From positions 1 to 30,066 of IMG/VR virus record IMGVR_UViG_3300031726_000034: a stretch of 30,066 nt of DNA. The stretch is one strand, 5' to 3'. Source of the DNA: a virus. How positions within the stretch are numbered: the stretch's first letter is position 1; each line of letters opens with the position of its first letter. The translations under genes were made by a program, and so were the position numbers. Shown piece after piece: positions 1 through 8,053 of this stretch. The notes under the pieces are model-generated. The model worked only from the letters and a program-made list of their open reading frames with translations, did not search any database and was not told where the DNA came from.

Positions 1-1296
1 CCACCCGGCATACGCGTACTGGTAGGTCCCGGCGGGCAGGTGCCCCGCGTCGGTGTCGGAGGAGACCACGGCGGGTGCCTCGGTGGGGTCGGCGATCCCG
101 TCGGAGTCCACCGGTGGCACGGGTGCGGGCAGGTCGGCGCTGATCCGGCCCGTGAGCACCACCGGGGCGAGGATGTCGTGCGGCTCCCCGTCGTAGGCGG
201 TCAAGATCCCGGGCTGGGCGGACTCCGAGGTGGACCCAACGGTGATCGGCGCCTTGTTGAACAGGATGCCGTGGGAGCGTGACGAGGAGCCAACGGTGAT
301 CGGCGCCTTGTTGAACAGGATGCCGTGGGAGCGCGACGAGGAGCGGACGTTGATCGGTGAGGGGCCGAAGGTGGCCGGTGGGCCGGACGCAACCCCTGTG
401 AGACTCAGGGGTGTCCCGATAGCAGCGGCCTCGGTCCAGTCGATCCCGTCCGGGGAGGTCAGGGTCACCCCGGCGTCGCCGCCGACCACGAAAAGCCCGA
501 GGCCCGGCGACCACGTCACCGCGCTGAGGAGCCCGCCGGTGTTGTGGCGGACCGTCCAGTCTCCCGTGTCGCCGCTGGGATTGGACAGGATGTCACCGGC
601 GGCGCTGACGGCCACGAACAGGTCAAGGTCTGGTGACCACGTCACTGCCGAGAGCCAGCCCGCCTCCGTGATGACGCCCGCCGAGGACCACGTGGTGCCG
701 TCGGTGGAGTTCCACACGGCCCCATGGTTGTCCGGGTCGCTTCCAACGACCACGATGGCGTCGTCGGAGGCGGCGTACGCGAACGTGTAGTAGTTGGTGG
801 CAACCGTGTATGAGGTCCAGTTGCTCAGGTCGCCGGAGGTGGCGAACCCGCTGGAATCGCCCGTCGCGCAGATGAACAACTCAAAGGCCGGTAGCCACGC
901 GAGTTGGCTGCCGTTCAGCCAAGCCTCTGGGGCGACAGTGGTCCACGTGCTCGCGTCGGGAGATGTCCAGAACGTGCCGCCGAAGCCTGTGATGACGAAC
1001 TTCGACAGCGACGCCGCCCAGATGACCACCCGGACATTGGAACCGCCAGTGACCCATGAAATGGGCGACCACGTTGTCCCGTTGGTGGAGGTGGTGACCT
1101 CTCCGTTGCCGCTGGCCACGACGAACAGGCCACGGGCCGGTGACCAGTCCACCCCGCCGGAGTAGTAGGAGGAGTAGGCGAATACTCCGGCGCCCGTCTC
1201 CACCCAGTTGGCCCCGTCGACGGAGGTGTAGATCGTGGCTTCGTCGTAGGGGTAGGACGACGTGGCGACAGCAACCAGAACGGTGGGGCTACTCAT
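1..1296 (-). CDS. Beta-propeller-like minor tail protein (partial, runs off left edge)
   Basis: The minus frame from the ATG at 1296 stays open for 432 codons to base 1, so the C-terminus lies outside the window. Residues 1 to about 305 repeat a pattern of roughly 40 residues: a hydrophobic strand, WSP, LFV, a Gly turn, then TS-DG--W. Examples are AVTWSPDLDLFVAV and AVTWSPGLGLFVVGGDAG. This is the blade signature of BNR/sialidase-like or kelch-like propellers common in phage tail and fibre proteins. Residues about 318-354 hold two copies of an 18-residue unit (SRSHGILFNKAPITVG core), followed by a Pro-rich region. It is last in the minor tail series after the tape measure, which suggests a tail-tip or receptor-contact role. 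The start follows the 132-residue gene by 27 bases and has only a weak ribosome site (GGGCGGG). A 10-codon reading frame (1320-1288) ends over this ATG and could couple translation. I see no catalytic sialidase Asp-box set, so binding is likelier than cleavage. Confidence 0.8.
   Translation of the reverse strand, partial: MSSPTVLVAVATSSYPYDEATIYTSVDGANWVETGAGVFAYSSYYSGGVDWSPARGLFVVASGNGEVTTSTNGTTWSPISWVTGGSNVRVVIWAASLSKFVITGFGGTFWTSPDASTWTTVAPEAWLNGSQLAWLPAFELFICATGDSSGFATSGDLSNWTSYTVATNYYTFAYAASDDAIVVVGSDPDNHGAVWNSTDGTTWSSAGVITEAGWLSAVTWSPDLDLFVAVSAAGDILSNPSGDTGDWTVRHNTGGLLSAVTWSPGLGLFVVGGDAGVTLTSPDGIDWTEAAAIGTPLSLTGVASGPPATFGPSPINVRSSSRSHGILFNKAPITVGSSSRSHGILFNKAPITVGSTSESAQPGILTAYDGEPHDILAPVVLTGRISADLPAPVPPVDSDGIADPTEAPAVVSSDTDAGHLPAGTYQYAYAGW
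236..343. repeat. 54-bp tandem duplication inside the propeller gene
   Basis: Bases 236-289 and 290-343 are adjacent 54-base copies, apparently with a single difference (gagcgt versus gagcgc near the end of each copy). The period is a multiple of three and encodes an 18-residue unit with core SRSHGILFNKAPITVG twice. The near identity points to a recent in-frame duplication. Confidence 0.93.
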
Positions 1297-1323
1297 CGGG
1301 CGCCCGCCCGCCGATGAACATGG

Positions 1324-1722
1324 CTAGGCGCCCGCGACCTGACCCACACCGATGCTCACAGTGACCTGCGTCTGCCCGGAGGAGGTCTCAGGAAGATCGA
1401 GGGCGTTGCCGATCCGGTAGGTCCCTGAGGTCGACGCGGTCCACGTCCCCCAGTGGGTGTACGTCCCCGCTGGGGCGTCGAACACCACCTGACTGCTCCA
1501 CGCCACCCCGACCGTGGCCGGTTGCTTCACGGCGCCGAGGGTTCCTTGGGCGCCTGCGGAGGTGAACGTGATCGCCTTGCGCGCGTACGCGGGCGAGCCC
1601 CCGGTGGTCTCGGAGGCGCCGGTGGTGCCGGGGCTGGCCGTGTGCAGGCTCAGGTAGGAGATCCGCCCGGCTTGGTAGTCGGCCAGCGCGTTGCGCTCCG
1701 TATCGGTCATCAGTGTTGCCAT
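1324..1722 (-). CDS. Small minor tail / fibre-type protein, 132 aa
   Basis: The protein begins MATLMTDTERNALADY. The start is chosen because AAGGAG lies 7 bases upstream of this ATG. It carries a pattern familiar from small phage tail-fibre-like proteins: LSLHTASPG, then GGSPAYARKAI, then a beta-rich half with FDAPAGTYTHWGTW. The GGSP-Y-RKA core and the F-D-x-x-AGT motif also occur in the protein at 15085-15441, so the two are distant paralogues. It lies 11 bases after the stop of the 136-residue gene, in the minor tail cluster after the tape measure. A structural role at the tail tip or baseplate is likely; no enzymatic motif is visible. Confidence 0.75.
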   Translation of the reverse strand: MATLMTDTERNALADYQAGRISYLSLHTASPGTTGASETTGGSPAYARKAITFTSAGAQGTLGAVKQPATVGVAWSSQVVFDAPAGTYTHWGTWTASTSGTYRIGNALDLPETSSGQTQVTVSIGVGQVAGA

Positions 1723-1733
1723 GGCTTCTCCTT

Positions 1734-2144
1734 CTACTGGGCTGGGAGGGTGATGACGATGGTCCCGGCCAGCAGCCGGGCGACCATCCCGGCGGTGATG
1801 GTGTACGGGTTGAGGATGCCGAACCCGACGTAGTTGCTGGACGGGTCGTGCAGGGTGTACCCGAGGATCTGGCCCCAGTCCGTCACGGCGGTAGGGAACG
1901 CGAGGTCGACCGCTGACTCTATCGAGCGGGACCCCGCACCCATCGAGGTCCACGAGCCAGCGTTGGCGCCGATCTCCACCCGGGCGTACTCGCCCGCGTC
2001 AGGGATCTCGATGCCAGTGCCCGTGTTGTCGGTAGGCAACGCCAAGGTCAGCCCGACGAAGTAACTGGCTGGCAGGGCAGTGCCGGTCAGCCACGCCGCG
2101 AGCAACGAGTCAGCGAACGCGTCAGACAGGTAGCCGTTAGCCAT
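1734..2144 (-). CDS. Minor tail protein, 136 aa
   Basis: The protein starts MANGYLSDAFADSLL. The ATG shares one base with the stop of the preceding gene (TGATG), which fixes the start. It has the layout of a recurrent phage tail protein: a short N-terminal helix, YFVGLTLALPTDN, a GEYARVEI strand, then FPTAVTDWGQILGYTLHD and a hydrophobic C-terminal beta region ending in GTIVITLPAQ. The same general pattern (L-L--P, YARV, FP-A-xWG, A-G) occurs in many short tail-fibre-associated proteins of actinobacterial siphoviruses. It sits third after the tape measure. Exact position in the virion is unknown. Confidence 0.75.
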   Translation of the reverse strand: MANGYLSDAFADSLLAAWLTGTALPASYFVGLTLALPTDNTGTGIEIPDAGEYARVEIGANAGSWTSMGAGSRSIESAVDLAFPTAVTDWGQILGYTLHDPSSNYVGFGILNPYTITAGMVARLLAGTIVITLPAQ

Positions 2145-2584
2145 CACAGACCACTGACCCTCCGGTGCGGGACGGTGAAGTACACCGCTTGGTTGTTGAC
2201 CGCCAACCACTCCTCATCCAAGATCGCGGAGGTGCCCAACGTCCAGTCCGCGCACTCACACTGCCACGTGCCGGACAGCCCGTTCCACTGCCACGCCATG
2301 GTGAAACGGAACTGGGTCATCGCCGTGATGACCTCTTGGACCAACCCCTGCAACCCGACCTCAGTGGCCGAGATGACATGGACCGCCATCGTCGCGGTCC
2401 GCTGGCCCTCCACGATGGATGACGCGTACCGTCCGGCGACCATCGGGGACTCCGCGAACTCCCGCCGCTGGGCGGTCTCGCCGGGGCCGAACGTGCCGTC
2501 CGGCAGGATGTACTTCCCGCGCTGCCACAGTTGCAGGTTGCCGAGGCCGAGGCTGGCCCGGTTCACCAGAATCGAGCGGCTCAT
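2144..2584 (-). CDS. Minor tail protein directly after tape measure (distal-tail position), 146 aa
   Basis: The protein begins MSRSILVNRASLGLG and the ATG overlaps the tape measure stop by four bases (ATGA at 2581-2584). The sequence is mostly beta strands with one amphipathic helix (VGLQGLVQEVITAMTQF), followed by MAWQWNGLSGTWQCECADW and a C-terminal strand that ends VPHRRVSGL. The gene immediately downstream of a siphovirus tape measure usually encodes the distal tail protein or a minor tail protein that caps the tube, but 146 residues is short for a full Dit. It may be a single-domain tube-like adaptor. Assignment rests on position and fold pattern rather than on a strong motif. Confidence 0.7.
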   Translation of the reverse strand: MSRSILVNRASLGLGNLQLWQRGKYILPDGTFGPGETAQRREFAESPMVAGRYASSIVEGQRTATMAVHVISATEVGLQGLVQEVITAMTQFRFTMAWQWNGLSGTWQCECADWTLGTSAILDEEWLAVNNQAVYFTVPHRRVSGL

Positions 2585-5500
2585 ATCCCGATCCCCCTCA
2601 TCTGCATCGAGTCCCCGCCCTCAGCCAGCGACATCATCCGGTCGGTGGCCCGAGCCCGACGCAGCAACGTGTCGCCGTCCTCCACGGTGCCGATATGGAA
2701 CTGCACGGGCCGGGGTGCCGCCGCGCCGCCCGCAACCTCTGCGGCGGCAGGCTTGGGTGTGAACGGGGAGGTGACCGTGCCGCGCATCTGCGGGATGGTC
2801 GTGGCTGCCACCGACGCGGCCAACCCGGACGCGGCCTTGGTCACTCTCGGCCTGCCTTTGTCCAGACCCACGGCAAGTTTGTCGGCCAGACCTAGACCGG
2901 CTTTGCCGTTGTTGAACGACACGAGCGGGCCTGCCTCCACCGGGGAGCCACCGAACAGCATGGAGAGCCCGTTGGAGATCGCCGCCCCGGTCTCGATCAC
3001 GTGAGACAGACCCGCGTTCAGCCCGTCGGCGAGTTTCTGGGTCAGGCCCTTCCCGGCGACGAACCACGCGTTGGGGTCCAGCGGTGGCAGGCCCACCGCC
3101 GCACGGACCGAGGCTGGCAGCCCGGCGAGGGCGTTCTCCACCCCGGCGTTCAGTGAGGTCAACTGCGGCCTCATCGCGGGCGGGATCATCGCCAGCCCCA
3201 GCACAAGTTTCTGCTGCAAAGCGGCGTCGGCGGCAGTGCCCATCCCCGGGATTCGGGCCAGCGCCGCCTGAACGGTGGCGGCAGTCCTCGCGGCGGTGGC
3301 AACGAGGGTCTGATTAGGTGTCAGCGGCGTGGCCGTACCGGGCGGGGTGGGCGTAGTCGTCGGGATGCCCGTTTGTGGCCGGTTGGTCCCAGTGGGTATT
3401 CCCCGCAGCCTGTTCAACTCCTCCTGAGCAGCACGCAGTTTGGCCGCGTCTGCGTTGGCCTTATCTTGCAGCCGGGGATCGTAGCGGCGCCCGCCGGGAC
3501 CCTCGACACGCTTAGCGGCCTGCTGGGCGGAGTAATCCGCGATGTCTTTCAGCCACCCGACCGTCTTGATCTGAGCGGCGATCTTGCGCTGCCTCGCCTC
3601 CTCCGCCTCGGCCTTGGCGGCGTCGGCGATGAGTTTGCGCGCACGGGCGACCTCAGGCGGGGGGGCCTCCCGCTCGATGTTGATGCGGTTCTTGGGGTAG
3701 GTCGAGCGCCACCGCGCGGCCTTGTCCTTCTCGTACTTGGCCACGATGGCTTTGGCGTCGGTGACGTCCTTGTCGTAGCGGGCCTGCAACGTCTGCTCGG
3801 CGTTCTTGGGCTTGGCAGCCTCCTTGTTCTTGGCGGCATTTGCGGCATCCTGCTGCGCCTGCCATTTCTTGCCTGCCGGGGTCATCAGCCATGCGGCCCG
3901 CCGCGCGTCGGTCTCCAACTTGACCTGTGCCGTCTCCTTGTCGATCGCGGCAACGGCATCCTTCTGCGCCTGAGAAAGGTTCCGCTTGTTGGTGCCGCCA
4001 AAGAAATTGGCGACGCCAGTGCCGACGTTGCTGATCCCGTACAGGAGCGCCCCACCCAGACCATCACTGGACGACTTGATCTTGGCGGCGCCATCTTGCA
4101 GCGCCTTCGTGTACGTCGCGGCTGCCGCCGGACCCTTGTCGGACTTCTCCCACACTGTCTTGGCGTCGGTGACTTCCTTGGCTCCCGTTTCGCCTTGCTT
4201 TGCGGCGGGCGCGGCGGTCAGGTTCACGATCGTGTCTCCGATCATGTATCCGATCGCCGCCCAGATCGCGCCACGCAGCGCGACCTTGGCCGCACTAGAC
4301 AGGACCGCCATCTTGCCGCCGCCACCGACCACGGACGGGCCGATAGTCGCCGCCGTGCCCGCCGCGCTTGCGACCTTGCCACCCTTGCCGCCACCGACAG
4401 CCCCCAGTCGCAGGGTCTCGGCTGCGGTGGCCGCTGAGGCTTCCATCGCGGCGCCAGCCGCGACACCACCCGCGCGCAAGGTCCCACCTGCGGTCGTGGC
4501 CCCGCCCAGCAGTGTTGACACGATGCCACCCTTGCCGCCTGCCAGCCCCAGAAGCGGCACGAGCACCCCGCCGAGCAGTTTGCGTGCCGACAAGTACGCC
4601 AGCAGCAAGGACACGACAGTGCCCAGACCGGGGATGATGCTGATGAGGGTGCCGATGTTGGAGACCATCGTGCCGAACGCGTTGGCCACCGCAAGGATCA
4701 CGGTCGGGTCAAGGGACCCGGCGAAGTCCGCGACGCCCTTGAGGGTGGACAGCACGGCGGGTGCCATGGCCGACATTTTTTGGAGCATCTGGGTGACGAT
4801 GGGCAGGAAGTCGGTGCGGATCATTTGGAGCATCGAGGCGGTGGACTTGTCCCGGCCCAGACTAAACATGTCGACCAAGACCTGTTTGAGCAGCAGCATC
4901 GCCTCACTGACCACGGGCTTCATCTCTTGGAAGTACCCGGTGATGGCCTGAATCCCGCCGGGGCTCTTGGTCCAGTCGTTGAACTTTTTGGCGACGTCGG
5001 CGATGCCCCCGGACATCCCACCGGTGCCGAAGAACACGTTGGAGCCGATCTTGGCGAGGTTGATGAGCCCCGCACCGAAGTTGACGATGGCGCCGAACGT
5101 GTTTTCTGCGATCGGTTTCATCCGCTGGAAGTACCCGGTGATCTTGGCGACGCCCGCCCCGGACTTGACCCACGTGTTGAGCCTTGTGGTCGATTCAAGG
5201 ATGCCGCCCGCAAGACCCTTGGTGCCAAAGAACACCGATGACCCGATGCTGCCGATACGGATAATCACGCTGATGACGTTGCCGATGCTCTTGGCTAGAG
5301 CGACGGCCTGTACCGCTGCCCGGTTGAAAAACGCGGTCATCCCTCCGCGATCCTCAGTCTTCTTCTCGAAGAACACCGCGAACTGGCGTACGGCGCCAGC
5401 AAGGGCGAGGGTCATCGGGGCGGCGGCGACAGCGATGTTTGTGAAGGCCCCGGCGGCTGGCTTGAGGGCGCCGCCCAGTTGGCCAAAGACCTTTGCGTTG

Positions 5501-6621
5501 TTGGTGGCCAGTGTCGACAGATCCCGTAGGAACCCCTTGGAGCCGACGAACTGGCCCAGCGATCTGGCCAGCGGCGCGATCTCCTGCGCCAGTTGCTTGG
5601 CCCCGGTCTTAAAGACGCCAAGGGCGGGGGCTGCGGCCTTCATGCCCTCCACGAACGCGGGCACCGTGATGGAACGGGTGATGTCACCCATGTCCTTGAA
5701 GGCATCCTTGTAGACCTTGACCTCAGCGGCCATCGTGCTCGCGGTCGGCCCGAACTTGGCGACCGCCGTGTTTGCCGCAGTTGAGCGGGCCTTAGCCGCA
5801 TCGAGAGCAGCCTTGGCCGACGCCTTCTGCGCTGCCGTCGCCTTGGGGTTGGTGGCCACCTGCTGGTATCTGGCCTCTGCGGCGCTGAGGCTGGTCGTGG
5901 CCGCAGAGGCGCTCTTGACGGCAGCGTCATACCCTGCGCTGGTGCCGGTCATCCCCTTGAATGTTGCCTTGACCGCGCCGACACCAGTCAGCAGCGCCCC
6001 GGCGATCCCGGGCAGGGCGGCGGCCACCCCACTGACCTGTGCGAGGCTGCCGACGGCGGCTGCGCCGGTGGCAGCGAACGCCGAGGCCATCTGACCAAGC
6101 GACCCGGCGACGGCGATGGCCCCTGCGCCGAGGGAGTTGACCAACGTCAGCAGCGGGCTGACGAACGATGCGATGCCGACGATCATGCCGGGGGCCATGA
6201 CCTTGGCGAGGTTCTTGAACACCCCGCCGAGGACCTTAGAGTCGGTCTTGGCCTTTTTCATCTCGGCGGTGGACTTGCGTACCGAGTTGCCCAGCGCGTC
6301 ATGGTCACGGGCGTGGCGGCGGGTGGCCGCCCCCGAGGCGTTCGATGTGGCGGTGTGCTCACGGTTGGCGCTGATGTGCTCGCGGATCGCGCTGGTAGCC
6401 GGGCCGACCGAGCCGGGGGTCTCCCGGTGCGCCGCGTTGGAACGCTCGGTGGCCTTGGTGCCCGCCTCGGTGTCCTTGGCGAGTTTGGTCGTGGAGGAGT
6501 CGATGTCCTTGCTGGCCGCCTGCATCGTGGAGGCGAACGACTTGGCTTGTGCCTCCGCCTTGGACAGCCCCGAGGTGTCAACCCGGACCCTCTGCACAAG
6601 GGTGGGCAGGTCAATGGCCAT
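2581..6621 (-). CDS. Tail tape measure protein
   Basis: At 1346 residues this is the longest tail gene, preceded by GAGGAGG 7 bases before the ATG and by the tail assembly chaperone pair, the standard siphovirus order. Residues about 1-125 are polar and helical with Lys/Ala/Ser heptad-like spacing. Residues about 130-225 form a long hydrophobic stretch (VMAPGMIVGIASFVSPLLTL and Ala/Gly-rich continuation) typical of tape measures. Further hydrophobic segments lie near residues 640-700 and 775-800, and helical Lys/Ala/Glu-rich regions near 800-1080. A Pro/Thr linker at about 1075-1105 precedes the C-terminal part. Residues about 456-509 and 522-575 are a 66-residue tandem duplication (SxVFFGT, ITGYFQxMKP in both). 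At about 1.5 angstrom per residue, the general rule for these proteins, the tail would be near 200 nm. I see no lytic transglycosylase or peptidase motif. Confidence 0.95.
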   Translation of the reverse strand: MAIDLPTLVQRVRVDTSGLSKAEAQAKSFASTMQAASKDIDSSTTKLAKDTEAGTKATERSNAAHRETPGSVGPATSAIREHISANREHTATSNASGAATRRHARDHDALGNSVRKSTAEMKKAKTDSKVLGGVFKNLAKVMAPGMIVGIASFVSPLLTLVNSLGAGAIAVAGSLGQMASAFAATGAAAVGSLAQVSGVAAALPGIAGALLTGVGAVKATFKGMTGTSAGYDAAVKSASAATTSLSAAEARYQQVATNPKATAAQKASAKAALDAAKARSTAANTAVAKFGPTASTMAAEVKVYKDAFKDMGDITRSITVPAFVEGMKAAAPALGVFKTGAKQLAQEIAPLARSLGQFVGSKGFLRDLSTLATNNAKVFGQLGGALKPAAGAFTNIAVAAAPMTLALAGAVRQFAVFFEKKTEDRGGMTAFFNRAAVQAVALAKSIGNVISVIIRIGSIGSSVFFGTKGLAGGILESTTRLNTWVKSGAGVAKITGYFQRMKPIAENTFGAIVNFGAGLINLAKIGSNVFFGTGGMSGGIADVAKKFNDWTKSPGGIQAITGYFQEMKPVVSEAMLLLKQVLVDMFSLGRDKSTASMLQMIRTDFLPIVTQMLQKMSAMAPAVLSTLKGVADFAGSLDPTVILAVANAFGTMVSNIGTLISIIPGLGTVVSLLLAYLSARKLLGGVLVPLLGLAGGKGGIVSTLLGGATTAGGTLRAGGVAAGAAMEASAATAAETLRLGAVGGGKGGKVASAAGTAATIGPSVVGGGGKMAVLSSAAKVALRGAIWAAIGYMIGDTIVNLTAAPAAKQGETGAKEVTDAKTVWEKSDKGPAAAATYTKALQDGAAKIKSSSDGLGGALLYGISNVGTGVANFFGGTNKRNLSQAQKDAVAAIDKETAQVKLETDARRAAWLMTPAGKKWQAQQDAANAAKNKEAAKPKNAEQTLQARYDKDVTDAKAIVAKYEKDKAARWRSTYPKNRINIEREAPPPEVARARKLIADAAKAEAEEARQRKIAAQIKTVGWLKDIADYSAQQAAKRVEGPGGRRYDPRLQDKANADAAKLRAAQEELNRLRGIPTGTNRPQTGIPTTTPTPPGTATPLTPNQTLVATAARTAATVQAALARIPGMGTAADAALQQKLVLGLAMIPPAMRPQLTSLNAGVENALAGLPASVRAAVGLPPLDPNAWFVAGKGLTQKLADGLNAGLSHVIETGAAISNGLSMLFGGSPVEAGPLVSFNNGKAGLGLADKLAVGLDKGRPRVTKAASGLAASVAATTIPQMRGTVTSPFTPKPAAAEVAGGAAAPRPVQFHIGTVEDGDTLLRRARATDRMMSLAEGGDSMQMRGIGI

Positions 6622-6624
6622 GGC

Positions 6625-7391
6625 TCACCTCCTCGCTGACTTCGCCAGCCGCACGAGGTCGGCTGTTGAGCCCCGGGGCTTGTCCGGTTGTGAGTGGGCG
6701 TTCAGCACGGCGACCACCTGCCCCGGGCTCAGACGCCAGAACTCGTCAGGATCACGTCCGACGACGATCCATGCTCGGAACCAGTCATGCCATGGGTAGC
6801 GTCGGATGCGGGCGGCGAGTCGTCGGTCGGGATGGGCTCCGAAAGCGATGTCGGCGAGACGTCCTCCGTTGTCTCGTCCTTGGTCGTTGCCGCCTTCAAC
6901 GCCTCCGCCAGCCGGGCCTGTTTCGCCTTGTTCGACGTCACCATCTCGCCCTCCGACTGGCGGATTGCTTCCCCCACCAGAGCCGGGTCCATCCCGTTGG
7001 CCAGCATGTACGCGGCCCCGATCAGGGTCCCGACCTCCTCAGTGGCATCAGGGCAGATCGCCCCGACAACCCGCAGGTCGTCCTTGCTGGACGGGTCGAA
7101 CCCCCAGCAGATGGCCAAGGTCGCGCGGACCGTGCTGAACGGCGCGGCAACGAGGGCCTCCTCCCAGTTGTCGACACTGCCCCAGCCGATGACGGGGTCC
7201 TCGATGTCGGACAGGATGTTGTTGTCGAACCGCACGTACCGTTTGGCGGGGTCCATGATGAACTCGCCTGCGTCGTCGATCGCACGCTCATTTGTCGGCC
7301 TGCCGTCGGCGTCGCGGACTACGGTGTGCACCGTCATGGGCACACCACGGTTCTTGAGGACGGCAGGGCTTACGGACCCTGCGGTGCTCAT
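6625..7391 (-). CDS. Tail assembly chaperone, long form by predicted -1 frameshift (about 255 aa)
   Basis: The reading frame one base back from the chaperone gene is open through its 3' half and past its stop, ending TGA at 6625-6627, four bases before the tape measure ATG. Its last 80 residues read as real protein, with RRYPWHDWFRAWIVVGRDP and EFWRLSPGQVVAVLNAH. This matches the usual C-terminal extension of siphovirus chaperones (a W followed by Pe-FW-L---Q) and fills what would otherwise be a 107-base gap. The most plausible slip site is GGGGGAA at 6969-6975, where GTG-GGG-GAA is in frame. A slip there gives 141 residues in the first frame plus 114 in the second. The heptamer is not a perfect X-XXY-YYZ site, so the position is less certain than the extension itself. 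The product is expected to be a minor chaperone that loads the tape measure. Confidence 0.75.
6729..7391 (-). CDS. Tail assembly chaperone, short form, 220 aa
   Basis: The protein begins MSTAGSVSPAVLKNRGVPM. The ATG overlaps the tail tube stop in an ATGA at 7388-7391. The central part (EALVAAPFSTVRATLAICWG, VGTLIGAAYMLANGMDPALV) is helical and resembles the N-terminal domain of gpG-type chaperones. The C-terminal 60 residues are acidic and low in complexity, which is typical where a second frame is used. The position between the tail tube and the tape measure is diagnostic. The abundant short form and rarer frameshifted long form normally act together on the tape measure before the tube polymerises. 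Confidence 0.88.
   Translation of the reverse strand: MSTAGSVSPAVLKNRGVPMTVHTVVRDADGRPTNERAIDDAGEFIMDPAKRYVRFDNNILSDIEDPVIGWGSVDNWEEALVAAPFSTVRATLAICWGFDPSSKDDLRVVGAICPDATEEVGTLIGAAYMLANGMDPALVGEAIRQSEGEMVTSNKAKQARLAEALKAATTKDETTEDVSPTSLSEPIPTDDSPPASDATHGMTGSEHGSSSDVILTSSGV
6969..6975 (-). other. Candidate -1 ribosomal slip site
   Basis: On the minus strand this reads GGGGGAA, phased G GGG GAA in the chaperone frame (codons 139-141). The P-site tRNA can re-pair perfectly after a one-base backward slip; the A-site pairing is imperfect. Immediately after it the -1 frame is Gly-rich and free of stops until 6625. I found no better heptamer between here and the first-frame stop. Confidence 0.5.
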
Positions 7392-7942
7392 GCGGGCAGC
7401 GGAGTCTTGGCCGCGTAGAAGTCGACGTCGAACAGGGCGTCGTTGCTCTCGCACGCGATGCCCTCGATCTCCATGTCCGGCTGGCCGAACTCGTCGGTCT
7501 TGGAGGTGATGAGGGTGCCGCCGGAAATCTGCGCCTTCCAGACGGTCATCTGAAGGGACCCGAGGCCCATCTCCACATCGTCGATGGTGAACATCGCCTT
7601 GAAGTACGGCAGGCTGTTCGTGCCAAGGACCCGGAACTTCGCCGACACGGTGGTCTGGTCGGTCAGGTCGCCCTCCATGATGACGTCCAGCACGTCAAGG
7701 CTCAGTTTGCCGTAGGTGCACTTCATGGTGACCTTGTCGACGCGGCCCTTTTTGGCGATGATCTTCGCGTCGCCCTTCAGTTCGGCGGTCTGAAGGTTGG
7801 GGTCCATCGACACCTCGGCGATGCCGGGCACATCCACGGCTGGGCCGTACGTCGGCCCTGAGGCGCCGGTGGTGTCGGTGAGCATCGAGTAGACCTTGAA
7901 GTCGTGAACGTCGAAATACACACTGCGATGGGTGACGGGCAT
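7388..7942 (-). CDS. Major tail (tube) protein, 184 aa
   Basis: The protein starts MPVTHRSVYFDVHDFKVYSM with a strong AAGGAGG 6 bases upstream, fitting a highly expressed product. It is nearly all beta, with VPGIAEVSMDPNLQTAELKGD then LDVLDVIMEGD and a late LGSLQMTVWKAQISGG strand pair, the pattern of tail tube subunits (Ig-like tube fold without an added Ig domain). It is preceded by the tail terminator and followed by the chaperones, the canonical order. The 111-base leader before it is the longest gap in the tail cluster and may hold transcript-level control. Confidence 0.9.
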   Translation of the reverse strand: MPVTHRSVYFDVHDFKVYSMLTDTTGASGPTYGPAVDVPGIAEVSMDPNLQTAELKGDAKIIAKKGRVDKVTMKCTYGKLSLDVLDVIMEGDLTDQTTVSAKFRVLGTNSLPYFKAMFTIDDVEMGLGSLQMTVWKAQISGGTLITSKTDEFGQPDMEIEGIACESNDALFDVDFYAAKTPLPA

Positions 7943-8053
7943 AGCGGGCCTCCTTGACCCTCGATCGGATGGTGCCTGCCGTTCTGTGGTGCGTTCTGTG
8001 TGCCTGTGAATCTGTGCTGCCGGTCGGGGGTCCGTGGCTGGCCGCTGCCCGTC

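Noticed and set aside
236-343. Attachment site or mobile-element target duplication
   Set aside because: The two 54-base copies are directly adjacent and in frame, with no element between them and no integrase nearby.
1288-1320. Ten-codon frame (MFIGGRAPDE) before the propeller gene
   Set aside because: Too short to call a gene. Its stop overlaps the propeller ATG, so it is noted only as possible translational coupling.
3373-4437. 354-codon plus-strand frame inside the tape measure
   Set aside because: Antisense shadow of the tape measure, no recognisable motif or ribosome site.
4776-4790. A-run in the tape measure as a frameshift site
   Set aside because: Codons CAA AAA ATG do not make a canonical slip site and no alternative frame product is plausible.
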